Shown here in pieces: positions 17,056-26,636 of a stretch of 64,000 bases of DNA (the first letter of the stretch is position 1; each line of letters begins with the position of its first letter). The translations under genes and the position numbers were made by a program. Origin of the DNA: Gemmatimonadota bacterium (GTDB lineage Bacteria > Gemmatimonadota > Gemmatimonadetes > Gemmatimonadales > Gemmatimonadaceae); assembly GCA_016704465.1 (NCBI GenBank), contig JADJAD010000001.1, positions 558,001 through 622,000 on the forward strand, written 5' to 3'. A model generated the notes under the pieces. It saw only the letters and a list, made by a program, of their open reading frames with translations, made no database searches and was not told the origin of the DNA.

Positions 17056-18684
17056 CTACTGCGGGAGGAAGAGCGGCGCCCCGGGACCCGTCGGCAGCTG
17101 CAGCCACACCCACACGACCAACATCACCGTCCACGCCACGAGGTTGGCAAACGAGTATGGGAGCATGGTTGCCGTGAGCGTCCCGATCCCGGCCTTCGGC
17201 ATGTATTTCTGGAAGAAGATCAGGACGAGGGGAAAGTTCGACGAGAGCGGGGTGATGATGTTCGTGAGGCTGTCGCCCACGCGATACGCGGTCTGCGTCA
17301 GCTCCGGCGAGTACCCCAGGAGCATGAACATCGGCACCAGCACCGGGGCCAGCATGGCCCACTTGGCCGACGACGACCCGAGCAGGAGGTTGATCGACCC
17401 CGTCATCACGATGAGCGCGATGAGCAGGGGGATCGGTCCGAGGTCGAGGGCCCGCAGGAACATCGCCCCCTTCACGGCCAGGATCACCCCGAGGTTGGAC
17501 CACGAGAAGATGTTCACGAACTGGGCGATGAAGAAGATGATCACCGTGTAGCCGGCGATCAGCTCCATGTTCTTCTGCATCCCCTTGTAGACGTCGACGT
17601 CTCGGCGAATCGTACCGGCGACCATGCCGTAGACGAGGCCGGGGACCAGTCCGAAGACGAAGATCCAGGCGACCAGGCCGCGCAGGAAGAACGACCCGAT
17701 GAAGCCGGGCTTGTTCGGGTCCTGCAGAAAGCCGTCGGTCGGCACGAGCCCCCACACGACGAGCGCGGTCAGCACGACGACCGTCAGCATCGCCCAGCGC
17801 AAACCGCGCCACTCGGCGAAGGTGAGCGGGACCGCCTGCTCGGGGATCACGTCGCCGGTGTAGCGACCAAGGCGCGGTTCCACGACCCGCTCGGTGACAA
17901 ACGTTCCGGTGAGGGTGACGAGGAAGACCGACGAGGCGAGGAAGAAGTAGCTCGCCATCGGCGTGACCACGTACGCCGGATCGATGATGCGCGCCGCTTC
18001 CTGCGTAAGCCCGGCCAGGATCACGTCGGTCGGCGAAAGCAGCAGGTTGGCGGCGAACCCCCCGGAGACGCCGGCGAAGGCGGCGGCCAGCCCGGTCAGC
18101 GGGTTGCGCCCCGCACTGTGGAACAGGGCCGCACTAAGCGGGAGAAGCAGCACATATCCCACGTCGCCGGCGGTGCTGGACGTGGCGCCGATGAAGACGA
18201 CGATGAGGGTCAGCAGCCGCGGCGGCGTGGCGCCGATGATCACCCGCACCACGGCACCGAGAAAGCCGCTGTGTTCGGCCACCGACAGCCCGAGCAGGCA
18301 GACCAGCACCGGCCCGTAGGGCGCGAAGTTGATGAAGTTGGGGAGCAGCCCCATCGTCAGGCGCTGCGCCCCCTCGGCCGACAGCAGGTTCACCACCTGC
18401 GCCGCCTCACCCGTGGCGGGGTGCATCACGCTCACCCCCGCGGCATGCAGGATCCACGACAGCACGACGACCACGACGGAGAGGATCACGAACAGCGACG
18501 CCGGGTGCGGCAACGCATTACCTGCCGTCTCGATCACGTTGAGGGTGCGCAGGAGCCAGCCGCGCGGCGACGGGCCCGGCGGCTCCCATCCGCCCGACGC
18601 GTGGGCGTTCGCCCCACGCCCTCCGGTCGGCGTCGCCGCTGACGCGGGGCCCGACTCCGGCGGGCGCGCCTCGGGCACGGTCAT
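17056..18684 (-). CDS. AbgT-family transporter (p-aminobenzoyl-glutamate transporter-like)
   Basis: The 542-residue polytopic protein has about 12 membrane segments after a Pro/Gly-rich cytoplasmic N-terminus. Diagnostic AbgT sequences are visible: NALPHPASLFVILS, GATSSTAGDVGYVLLLPL, GGFAANLLLSPTDVILAGLTQ and LLLGSSSAKWAMLAPVLVPMFM, ending with SLTNIITPLSSNFPLVL. AbgT proteins carry p-aminobenzoyl-glutamate or export sulfonamides. Its ATG overlaps the stop of the upstream N-formylglutamate amidohydrolase gene by four bases (ATGA), so the two are translationally coupled, which hints at an acylated-glutamate substrate. Confidence 0.92.
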   Translation of the reverse strand: MTVPEARPPESGPASAATPTGGRGANAHASGGWEPPGPSPRGWLLRTLNVIETAGNALPHPASLFVILSVVVVVLSWILHAAGVSVMHPATGEAAQVVNLLSAEGAQRLTMGLLPNFINFAPYGPVLVCLLGLSVAEHSGFLGAVVRVIIGATPPRLLTLIVVFIGATSSTAGDVGYVLLLPLSAALFHSAGRNPLTGLAAAFAGVSGGFAANLLLSPTDVILAGLTQEAARIIDPAYVVTPMASYFFLASSVFLVTLTGTFVTERVVEPRLGRYTGDVIPEQAVPLTFAEWRGLRWAMLTVVVLTALVVWGLVPTDGFLQDPNKPGFIGSFFLRGLVAWIFVFGLVPGLVYGMVAGTIRRDVDVYKGMQKNMELIAGYTVIIFFIAQFVNIFSWSNLGVILAVKGAMFLRALDLGPIPLLIALIVMTGSINLLLGSSSAKWAMLAPVLVPMFMLLGYSPELTQTAYRVGDSLTNIITPLSSNFPLVLIFFQKYMPKAGIGTLTATMLPYSFANLVAWTVMLVVWVWLQLPTGPGAPLFLPQ

Positions 18685-19544
18685 TGGCGCTCGCTCGCGC
18701 CGCGCATCGCGGCCGAGTGGTCGACCAGGTCGCGCAGGAACGCCGTGCAGTGCGCTTGCAGTTCGAAAAAGTGCCCGCCGCGCACGACCGCTGCTTCGTC
18801 CATGTAGAGTGCCCGGTTGAACTCGACTTGAATGCTGTGCCGTCCCGCCGCCGGTGCACCGGCGCGTGCCACGATGTCGCCTCCCTGATACGGGTCGTTG
18901 ACCTGCGTCGAGAACCCCGTTCGGCGAAACCAGTCGGCGACCCATCGGGTGAGGGCCGGATCGGCGGTCGTGCCAAGTCGATCGCTGACCACGACATCGG
19001 GGCGACCGGCGCCGGCGTCGATGTTCATGGCGTTTCCGCGCGACTTCATCGAGTGTGCATTGACGTGCCAGACCGTGCCGAAGCGCGCGCACAGGGCATC
19101 GAGCTGGCTTGCCAGCGCGTCGCGGTACGGGCCGTAGTAGGTCGCGATCCGGTGCTGCACCTCGTCCACCCGCAGCCGCCGGTCGTACATCGGGACGCCG
19201 GGCAGCGCGCTGCGGCGAATCAGGCCCATGCCGCGCACCGAATAGCTCGTAGGCGCGATCGGCCCGGGCCACGGCTCGGCCAGCAGGTCGGGATCGATGT
19301 CGTCGACGGCGCGGTTGGCGTCCACGTAGGCGCGCGGAAAGCGCGCGGCCAGCAGCGTGGCTCCGGCCGCCGGCGCTCCCGACCAGAGCTCGTCGACAAA
19401 GGCGTCCCACGTGCTTGCGATGGCCTCGTGCGAGGCGGATGGGACGAAATCCGGAGGCCACTCCATTCCGCTGTGCGGCGAATCCACCAGCACTGCCGCC
19501 GGAGGCACCGTGGGTGCCATCAACGTGAATGCAGCTACGCGCAT
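18681..19544 (-). CDS. N-formylglutamate amidohydrolase family protein
   Basis: The 287-residue protein fits the N-formylglutamate deformylase family: VDSPHSGMEWP near the start, RAVDDIDPDL, WHVNAHSMKS (metal His) and HSIQVEFNRALYMDE near the end. HutG-type members release formate from N-formyl-L-glutamate in histidine breakdown, but no hut genes are nearby. Instead it is coupled to an AbgT transporter by a 4-base overlap and follows a LamG-like protein gene by 15 bases. The substrate may thus be another N-acyl-glutamate. ATG 19544 gives a short hydrophobic lead; ATG 19520 is an alternative. Confidence 0.87.
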   Translation of the reverse strand: MRVAAFTLMAPTVPPAAVLVDSPHSGMEWPPDFVPSASHEAIASTWDAFVDELWSGAPAAGATLLAARFPRAYVDANRAVDDIDPDLLAEPWPGPIAPTSYSVRGMGLIRRSALPGVPMYDRRLRVDEVQHRIATYYGPYRDALASQLDALCARFGTVWHVNAHSMKSRGNAMNIDAGAGRPDVVVSDRLGTTADPALTRWVADWFRRTGFSTQVNDPYQGGDIVARAGAPAAGRHSIQVEFNRALYMDEAAVVRGGHFFELQAHCTAFLRDLVDHSAAMRGASERQ

Positions 19545-19559
19545 GCGATGCGTGGCGTG

Positions 19560-20276
19560 CTACGGTGTCACGCGAAAGTCCCGGAAGACCGTCACTGCGT
19601 CGCGCTTGGTCCACAGCCCGATGCGCCCCGACACCGCCGAGTCGAGCGTGTGGTCCAGGCGCAGCGCCCCGCCGTTGACCGCGCCGGAGACAGCCGTGCC
19701 GGACACCGTCAGCGTCAGCTCGTGCCAGACGTTGAGCGGGAGTTGCGCCGAGGTGGTGCCGTGCGCCAGCACGCTTCGCTCACCGTCCACGAACTCCCAC
19801 AGCGCCATGTCGCCGTCCTTGGTGTTGTAGCGCATGAACCAATAGCGGCCCGATCGCTGCAGCCCGAACGCGATCCCCGCGTTCTGGTCCGTCTTGCCGC
19901 CGAGCATCTTGAAACGCACGCGAACCGTGCCGCCCGTGAAGTCCGCGGTCGGGCGCCAGACGGCGAGCGGGAACGCCCCTGCCCCGCCGTTGTTGGTCAC
20001 GAATCGGTCGCTCGGTGCACCGAACAGCGACCGCGCCACCGTTGCCAGCGCCTCGGGCGGGGTCTGGCCGGTCCAGCGCTCGCCGTCGGCCCGCAGCGCC
20101 GCGCCCTCGTCCTGCACCGGCGTCCAGTGGCCGACCACGGGGACCAATCCGGCGTCCGGTGGCTGCAGCTGGCGGGTGTGTGTAGGCTCAGCCGCGAGCA
20201 GCCAGGGCAGGACTAGCGCGACCGAGAGGGTGCCGGCGCTGGCGAGGCGGAGGGCAGGATGGGCGGTGCGAGGCAT
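19560..20276 (-). CDS. secreted concanavalin-A/LamG-like fold protein
   Basis: The 238-residue protein has a signal peptide (1-29) and a beta-rich body with TGGTVRVRFKMLGGKTDQNAGIAFGLQ, RSGRYWFMRYNTKDGDMALWEF and a closing SGRIGLWTKRDAVTVFRDFRV. This pattern is common in LamG-like jelly-roll domains related to DUF1080 (3-keto-glucoside hydrolase-like) proteins. No catalytic set can be assigned, so it may bind sugars. It is the first gene of a likely three-gene minus-strand operon with the amidohydrolase and AbgT transporter genes. Confidence 0.72.
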   Translation of the reverse strand: MPRTAHPALRLASAGTLSVALVLPWLLAAEPTHTRQLQPPDAGLVPVVGHWTPVQDEGAALRADGERWTGQTPPEALATVARSLFGAPSDRFVTNNGGAGAFPLAVWRPTADFTGGTVRVRFKMLGGKTDQNAGIAFGLQRSGRYWFMRYNTKDGDMALWEFVDGERSVLAHGTTSAQLPLNVWHELTLTVSGTAVSGAVNGGALRLDHTLDSAVSGRIGLWTKRDAVTVFRDFRVTP

Positions 20277-20430
20277 GACGGCAGACCGGTCCGTGAAGGG
20301 TGACGCCTGGGGTCCCTCACTCTAGCGCGCCCACGTCCGTCGCGCCATGTCGAATCCCCCGGGTGGCCCGCCCCGCCCAGCCCGTGCACTCGTTAGGCCG
20401 AGCCACGCCGGCGCGGCGGCCGGGCGCCGG

Positions 20431-20462
20431 GCTGCCGGGCTGCCGGGCTGCCGGGCTGCCGG
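20431..20462. repeat. four perfect 8-bp tandem repeats
   Basis: The unit GCTGCCGG is repeated four times, ending five bases from the stop of the P450 gene (20467). A copy of the octamer CGTTAGGC lies just upstream at 20391-20398. The tract is intergenic. Confidence 0.9.
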
Positions 20463-20466
20463 GGCA

Positions 20467-21675
20467 CTACCCCAACCCCACCACCAGCGCGCCCGGCTTG
20501 CGGAATTCGTGGCCGCTCGGCGGCAGGCTGCGCCGGTCATCGAGTGCCAAGGCCGGCCAGTCATCGAACAGCCGCCGGATGGCGAGCCGCGCCTCGAGGC
20601 GCGCGAGCGCGGCGCCGAGACAGAAGTGCCGCCCGAAGCCAAAGGCGGTGTGCACCACGCTTTCCGTGCGCCAGGGATCGAAGCGCTCGGGGTTCGCGAA
20701 GTGCGCGGGATCGCGGTTCATCGCGCCGAGCATGACCTGCACCACCGCCCCGCGCGGGATAGCGACGCCGTGCAGCAGCGCCGCGTCGGGCACGTAGCGC
20801 GTGCACGTCTGCACCGCCGGCTCCCACCGCAGCGACTCCTCAATGCAGCGATCGAGGTCGGCGTCGCTGGCGCGGGCACGGGCGTGCGCGGCGGGATGCG
20901 TGAGGATGGCCCACAGGGCGTTGGCGATGAGCGCCTCCGTCGTCTCGATCCCGCCGAAGAGCACGATGAGCGCGTTGGAGCCGATCTCCCGGTCGTCCAG
21001 CAGGCGGGGGTAGGCGCGCGCCAGGCTGGCGAGCAGCGTGCGCTCGCCCGCGTCGGGGGCGGCGAGCCGCGGCGCGATCGCGGCGCGGAACGCCAGCACC
21101 GCCGCATGCGCCCGCGTGCGCGTCGCATCATCCCGCGCATAGTTGACCAGCGCGTCGGCAAAGGTGTCGTACCAGTCGCGCAGGCGCTCGTCCATCGCCT
21201 CGGGCAGGCCGATCACGCGAGCAATCGTGCTGACCGCGATTGGCGCGGCGTAGGCCGTGCGCAGCTCGACGACACCCGCGCGCGGGAGCGCGCGCGCGCG
21301 CGCATCGACGATGCCCTGCACCATGGCGCGCGAGTCCTCCACCGCCCGGGCGTTGAACGGGGGAGCACACGCCAGTTTGTAGCGCCGTTGCACGTCCCCC
21401 TCGGTGTTCAGCATCTGCGGGCCGAAGGTGTCGCGGATCGGCGACGTCTCCTCGTCCGTCCGATAGCGGTCCGGGTCGCGCAGCACCTCCATGGCGAGGT
21501 CGCGATTGGTCACCAGCCACTGCCCCAACGCCGGCGCCCACGTCACGGGCTCGGTGGGGCGCAGCCGCTGGAACACGGCGTACGGGTCGTGCGAGAGTTG
21601 CGCCTGGGTCACGGTGGCGCCGATGGGGAAGTGCGGCACGACGCTCGGGGTGATGGTCGAGCCAAGGTGCGTCAC
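20467..21675 (-). CDS. cytochrome P450
   Basis: A complete 402-residue bacterial class I P450. The I-helix oxygen motif is LFGGIETTEAL, the ExxR motif is EESLRW, and the haem loop is FGFGRHFCLGAALARLE with the axial Cys. There is no membrane anchor, so it is soluble and needs a ferredoxin and reductase, neither of which is in the window. The N-terminal part (HFPIGATVTQAQLSHDPYAVFQRLR) is regular for the family. The substrate cannot be inferred. It is transcribed divergently from the subtilase gene, with 190 bases between them. Confidence 0.95.
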   Translation of the reverse strand: MTHLGSTITPSVVPHFPIGATVTQAQLSHDPYAVFQRLRPTEPVTWAPALGQWLVTNRDLAMEVLRDPDRYRTDEETSPIRDTFGPQMLNTEGDVQRRYKLACAPPFNARAVEDSRAMVQGIVDARARALPRAGVVELRTAYAAPIAVSTIARVIGLPEAMDERLRDWYDTFADALVNYARDDATRTRAHAAVLAFRAAIAPRLAAPDAGERTLLASLARAYPRLLDDREIGSNALIVLFGGIETTEALIANALWAILTHPAAHARARASDADLDRCIEESLRWEPAVQTCTRYVPDAALLHGVAIPRGAVVQVMLGAMNRDPAHFANPERFDPWRTESVVHTAFGFGRHFCLGAALARLEARLAIRRLFDDWPALALDDRRSLPPSGHEFRKPGALVVGLG

Positions 21676-21862
21676 GGGCCCGTGATGCGGAACCCGCGCC
21701 GTTCACGTGTTGCCCTCGCGCTGCTCTGTGGTGCTCGGTGGTGCTCGGTGATGAACCGGCAACGCCGGCGGCGCGCTTCGCGCCTCGATCACCGCTACTG
21801 GTGCAATCCGGCTGCCTGCGGTTCCTTCCTGCGTTCGCCGACTCGTACCCAACCTGCGTGGC

Positions 21863-23797
21863 ATGCCACGCGCCTCCGCCGGCCCCCGACCTCTCATGGT
21901 GCCTTCTCACGCGCGTCGACTCGCGTGCCTCCCGTCGCGCGTCCTGCGACGACGCGTCGGCGCCATCCTCCTGGCGATCGCATGTGCGGCGGCGCTGGCG
22001 CCAAGCGCCGCGGCACAGCCAACCGCGCGACCGCGGATCACCTCCATCTCGCAGCTTCCAGCGTTCTCGTATCCGCTTCGCGGCGACGTCGAGCCGGTCG
22101 TACGCGATGCGAATAGCCCGGACTTCGCGACACTCGCCGCATCCGTGCGGCGAGACATCGACTCGGTCATGCGCACCTTCGACATCGCCGATCGCGGGCT
22201 CACGCGCGAGCTCGAGGGAACGTTGCTCCTGCTCGACCTCATCGAGTCGCGCGACGCCGATGCCCTCGCGCGCATCGCCCGACGGCGGGAGCTGGCCGAC
22301 AAGATCGGGGGACGACGACTCGCCGGTGTCGAGTACGAAGCGGTGATCGCCGCACGCCGCGCGAGCGGCACGGCGCGTGGAACGACCTACCAGCAAGAGG
22401 CGCAACGCGCCCTCGTGGCAGCGCTGCGTACACTCCCGTTTGATTCCCTCGCCAACGAGTTCCGCGAGGCCAAGGCCGACCTGGGCTATCTCACCGAGGG
22501 GCTCATCCTCGGCGAGGTGCGCGGCACGCTGCAGCCGCTGGTGAACCAGCGCGGCTCGCTCGAACTCATGACGGCTCGCACCGTCGTGCGCGCCCGCTAC
22601 GCGCTGCTGTACGAGGTCCCGCTCGCGCAGGCGTTCACGGCGGCCTACGACAGCGTGCTCGCCGGTCGTACCGTGACCGCAAAGCCCGACATCTGGGCCG
22701 CACGCAGCGTGTCGTTTCAATCCGAGGCGGGGCTGACCCCCGTCGCGATCGGCATCTGGGACAGTGGGCTCGATACGGCGCTGTTCTCGCCGCAACTCAT
22801 TCGCAGCAACGGCCGAGTCGTGCTCATCGGCTTCGATCAGTTCCTGCGCGAGCGCAATACGCCCCTGGCCGACCTGCCAGCGACGCTGCTCGCCCGACAG
22901 GACAAGATGAACGCGCTGTTCCGTGGAATGAGCGACCTCGATGCCAACGTCGACAGCCCGGACGCGAACGCGGCCCGCACTCGGCTCGCGTCGATCCCCG
23001 CCGACAGCGCCACGCAGTTCTGGGAGGAGGTGGAACAGTGGAACGGGTACTCGCATGGCACCGCGGTCACGAGCGTGGCCGTGGCCGGAAACCCGGCCGC
23101 TCGCATCGCACTCGGCCGCATGCAGTTCAGCCACACCGAGACTCCCAATCCATGCCCCTCGCGGGCACAAGCCGACCTCGAGGCGGCGATGCTCGGGCGC
23201 ATCGTCGCCTTCTTCCGCACATCGCGCGTGCGCGTCGTGAACATGTCATGGGGACGACCGGAGCGCGGATTTCTCAGCGAGCTGGAACGGTGCGCCGCCA
23301 CGTTGCCGATGGAGGAACGCGTGGCGATCGCCCGCTACGCCGTAGACACGCTGCGGCGGGCCATGATTGCCGGGATGTCGGCAGCGCCTGAGATCCTGTT
23401 CGTTGCGGCCGCCGGCAACTCCGGCAACAATACCGAGTTCAACGACTTCGCCCTCCGCATCGACCTCCCGAACCTGCTCCTCGTGGGCGCAGTGGACCAG
23501 GCGGGCGAAGAGGCGTCGTTCACGAATGTTGGGCCGCTGGTTCGGCTGTACGCCAACGGCTACCAGGTGCGCACGCTGGTGCCGGGCGGCGGGGAAGAAA
23601 ACGCGTCGGGGACATCGTTCGCGGCGCCGGCCGTGGTCAACGTCGCGGCCAAGATGCTGGCCGTGCGGCCTGCGCTCTCCACGACGGAACTGCTCGAGAT
23701 CCTGCTCCGCACGGCCGAGGTGCGCGAGGGGGGCGGGAACGGCGGCCGACGGTTGATGCACCCCGCGAACGCCGTGGCGGCAGCCCGGGGGCGATGA
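21863..23797 (+). CDS. secreted S8 subtilisin-like serine protease
   Basis: The 644-residue protein has a signal peptide (hydrophobic 33-49, then SAAAQ), a helical N-terminal prodomain-like region of about 240 residues and a subtilase domain with the full catalytic set: D300 (IGIWDSGLD), H398 (GYSHGTAV), oxyanion N519 (AAAGNSGNN) and S585 (SGTSFAAPA). A roughly 95-residue insertion separates Asp and His, longer than usual. The prodomain does not look like inhibitor I9. It should degrade proteins in the periplasm or outside. ATG 21863 is used; ATG 21896 is also plausible and keeps the signal peptide. Confidence 0.92.
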   Translation: MPRASAGPRPLMVPSHARRLACLPSRVLRRRVGAILLAIACAAALAPSAAAQPTARPRITSISQLPAFSYPLRGDVEPVVRDANSPDFATLAASVRRDIDSVMRTFDIADRGLTRELEGTLLLLDLIESRDADALARIARRRELADKIGGRRLAGVEYEAVIAARRASGTARGTTYQQEAQRALVAALRTLPFDSLANEFREAKADLGYLTEGLILGEVRGTLQPLVNQRGSLELMTARTVVRARYALLYEVPLAQAFTAAYDSVLAGRTVTAKPDIWAARSVSFQSEAGLTPVAIGIWDSGLDTALFSPQLIRSNGRVVLIGFDQFLRERNTPLADLPATLLARQDKMNALFRGMSDLDANVDSPDANAARTRLASIPADSATQFWEEVEQWNGYSHGTAVTSVAVAGNPAARIALGRMQFSHTETPNPCPSRAQADLEAAMLGRIVAFFRTSRVRVVNMSWGRPERGFLSELERCAATLPMEERVAIARYAVDTLRRAMIAGMSAAPEILFVAAAGNSGNNTEFNDFALRIDLPNLLLVGAVDQAGEEASFTNVGPLVRLYANGYQVRTLVPGGGEENASGTSFAAPAVVNVAAKMLAVRPALSTTELLEILLRTAEVREGGGNGGRRLMHPANAVAAARGR

Positions 23798-23846
23798 GTC
23801 GTCGTCCCGGCGCTCCAGTGCAGCCGGGATAGTACGCCCCCACTGC

Positions 23847-24818
23847 CTAACGCCAGCTCTCCACCACCCGCTCGGCGATCCGCCCCAGCGTCGCCTCCAG
23901 CTCGAAGAAGTCGCCGGTGTTCTGGTTGGTGAAGACGCTCACGATCGACGGCCCGCCAGGATACGTCAGCACGCCGACGTCGTTGCCGGCGATGGGCGGC
24001 CAGTCGCCGGTCTTGTGGGCCACCGACGCCTTGCCCATGAGGCGCTGCGGCAGGCGCGACGCATAGAGCTGGCGACGCAGGATCCCGAGCATCGCGTCGC
24101 TCGACGCCTTCGAGGCATACGTCGCGTTGACGATCCCCTCGAGCATGACCGCCATCTCGCGCGCGGTCGTGCGCCCCAGCCAGCGCGAGGAGTCGCCTTC
24201 CAGGGCAAAGCTGCGCCCCGCGCCGCCGGCATCGCCCGGAAAGCCGCGCGTGTACACCTCGCGATCGGTCATCGACCTGTTCTTCGCATCGGCAGCGATC
24301 CACACCTCGCGAAACAGGTCCCCCGTGGTGCGGAGCAGCCGCGTCTCCTTGAACCCCAGCTCGGCCAGCATGGCGTTCACCCGGTCGCGCCCCACCACGC
24401 CGATCATGATGTCGGTGGCGGTATTGTCGCTGGTGATGATCATCTGTTCGATCAAGTCGCGATGCGTCGGATTCAGCCCGATATCAAACGTCTGAAGCAG
24501 GCCACTGCCGCGCCGCAGGTCCTAGGGACGAATGGTGTAGCGCGCCGTGAGGTCCAGCTTGCCCGCTTCCGCATCGCGGAAGGCGAGGATCATCACCGGA
24601 ATCTTGATCACGCTGAGCGTGTTCATCGGCACGTCGGCGCGTACCGCGATCGTGCGGCCCGACGGGAGGTGCTTGGCGTAGATCGAGGTCTTGGCCGACA
24701 GCTGGCCGAGCTGGCCCGTGACATAGGCATCGAGCGACTGGGCGGCGGCCGGCGATGCGCTGGCGACGACGAGGATGGCGGCGAGCAGGACGGGTTGCAA
24801 CTGGCGGAGGGGACGCAT
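23847..24818 (-). pseudogene. class A beta-lactamase-like serine hydrolase interrupted by an in-frame TAG
   Basis: The frame from ATG 24818 encodes a signal peptide (1-27) and reads for 98 codons to a TAG at 24522-24524, then continues open in the same frame to the TAG at 23847. Read through, the 323-residue protein has S69-V-I-K72, S130-D-N132 and K269-T-G271, at almost exact Ambler positions. There is no obvious ExxLN omega-loop motif, so it may be a relative rather than a true beta-lactamase. The stop sits where a Glu codon (GAG) would fit. Every motif is intact, so the lesion is recent, a sequence error, or suppressed. The downstream half alone, from ATG 24455, would lack the catalytic Ser. 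Confidence 0.85.
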
Positions 24819-24934
24819 GGGAGGTCGGTGGAGGGAGCGGTGAAGAGCGAGCGAGGGACAGTCGTTGCGTATCGCGACGCGCGCCGGGAGGGGCGGCACC
24901 TGAGAGCGGGCCGAGCGAGGCGAACGCCGGCGCG

Positions 24935-26434
24935 TCATGTCGACGAGCGGCGCCATGGCTGCCGTTCGACCAGCCGCCCCGATCCCGCACTCCCGCTGAC
25001 TGCCCCCGCCTCCACCACCACCTCGCCCCGGCGGATGACGGTCACCGGCCACCCCGTCACCTGCCACCCTTCGTAGGGGGAGTAGTCCGACTTGGAGAGG
25101 TCGTCGACGGCGAGGACCGCCGCAGTGCGACGCGGGTCCCAGATGGCCACGTCGGCGTCGGAACCGGCGCGGATCACTCCCTTCTGCGGATACATCCCGA
25201 AGATCTTCGCCGCGTTGGTCGAGGTGGTCTCGACGAAGCGCGGGAGCGTGAGCTTGCGCTTCCCCACCCCCTCGGAAAAGAACATGGGCAGCATGAACTG
25301 CAGGTCGCTCGCCCCCGGACGGACCCGGGCGATCGACAGCGCCGGGTCGAGCTTTTGCGCGCGCGTCCACGGGGCGTGGTCGGTGGCGAGCACGTCGATG
25401 CGGCCGTCGATGAGCCCGCGCATCATGGCGTCCACGTCGGCGCGCGGGCGCAGGGGGGGCTGGCCGACATAGAGCTGGTAATCGGGGCCGCGCAGCTTCT
25501 CCTCGCTCAGGTGAATGAAGAGCGGGCGAGTCTCGAGGTACAGCGGGAGGCCGGCAGCGCGCGCCCCGGCGCAGGCGTCGAGCGCCCGGGCCGACGACAT
25601 GTGGACCAGGTAGATCGGCGCGCCCGTGCTCTCGGCGAGCGCCGCCGCCTGCTGCGTCGCGACGACCTCGGCGATCACCGGGCGCGACTCGATGTAGTGC
25701 TCCAGCGACGTGTTGCCGGCTGCGGTGAGGCGTCGCACCGCGGCCGCGAGCAGCGCCCCGTCCTCGCAATGCAGCATCGTCACCACCCCGGCCTCGCGGG
25801 CCGCCTCGAGCACCCGGACCACCATCTCCATCTGGGCGCCGAAGTCGGGACGCACCATGTAGAACTTGATGCTCGGCTGCCCGCGCGCGGCGAGTTGCGG
25901 CAGCATGGCGATCAGCTCGTCGGTCGGTGGCCAAACCGCCGAATGCAAGATGACGTCGGCGATCGCCTCGGCCTGGACGGTGGCCGCCATCCGGTCGAGC
26001 GCCGCGAGCGGCGTCTCGCCCTGGCGCGGCGTGGAGAAGGTGCCGACCGTGGTGATCCCGCCGGCCAGGGCGGCCATGGAGCCGCTGGTCATGTCGTCGG
26101 CGAAGCCCGGATGCAGGTGCGTATGCGGATCGATCCCGCCGGGGAGGACGAGCTTTCCCCGTGCGTCGATGACGCGGGCGCCAGCACCTGGCGCCAGGCT
26201 ACGCCCGACCTCGGCGATCGTCGTTTCAACAATTCTCACGTCAGCTTCGACCACGCCGTCGGCGTTGACCACTCGGCCGCCTCGGATGAGGAGCTCGCCG
26301 GCGCTGCGCTCCCCGTGTCGGCCGGTCGCAGCGAGTGCGCCGAGGGCGTGCACGATCGTGGGCGCGGCCAGCGAGGAAAGTCCGGCGGCGGTGGCGGTGC
26401 GGACGAGGGCGCGGCGGGAGAGTGAGGTAGACAT
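24935..26434 (-). CDS. dihydropyrimidinase/hydantoinase-like amidohydrolase with Tat-like leader
   Basis: The 499-residue protein starts with a twin-arginine-type leader (RRALVRTATAAG, then a hydrophobic run). It has the cyclic amidohydrolase metal site: GIDPHTHLHP (H104, H106), the carboxylated Lys in SIKFYM (K190), MLHCEDG, LVHMSSA and ATDHAPW. Family members open cyclic amides such as hydantoins and dihydropyrimidines. An extracytoplasmic hydantoinase is unusual, as these enzymes are normally cytosolic. It is divergent from an amidase gene and about 115 bases upstream of the beta-lactamase-like gene, so three amide-bond hydrolases cluster here. The C-terminal tail after GEVVVEAG is Ser/Gly/Arg-rich. 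Confidence 0.88.
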   Translation of the reverse strand: MSTSLSRRALVRTATAAGLSSLAAPTIVHALGALAATGRHGERSAGELLIRGGRVVNADGVVEADVRIVETTIAEVGRSLAPGAGARVIDARGKLVLPGGIDPHTHLHPGFADDMTSGSMAALAGGITTVGTFSTPRQGETPLAALDRMAATVQAEAIADVILHSAVWPPTDELIAMLPQLAARGQPSIKFYMVRPDFGAQMEMVVRVLEAAREAGVVTMLHCEDGALLAAAVRRLTAAGNTSLEHYIESRPVIAEVVATQQAAALAESTGAPIYLVHMSSARALDACAGARAAGLPLYLETRPLFIHLSEEKLRGPDYQLYVGQPPLRPRADVDAMMRGLIDGRIDVLATDHAPWTRAQKLDPALSIARVRPGASDLQFMLPMFFSEGVGKRKLTLPRFVETTSTNAAKIFGMYPQKGVIRAGSDADVAIWDPRRTAAVLAVDDLSKSDYSPYEGWQVTGWPVTVIRRGEVVVEAGAVSGSAGSGRLVERQPWRRSST

Positions 26435-26636
26435 GGCCGGGTCGACGTATGAAGGGGGAGTGGCTCCCGCATTGTACCACCCCGCTCAAGGGTCCGCCCC
26501 TCGACTGGCCGCGCACACCGCCAAGCGCTATCGTGCCGGCGGCGGCAGCCCGCCGTCGACCGTCCTGCGCCAGCGCCATCGGCGTCGCGGCTCCTGCCCG
26601 CAGCACCCGCGTTCCCATTCGCTTCCCGTGCACGCC

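Noticed and set aside
24522..24524. TAG read as pyrrolysine or a programmed recoding site
   Set aside because: No Pyl genes or stimulatory structure are visible, and single-base lesions occur in other genes here, so mutation or error is simpler.
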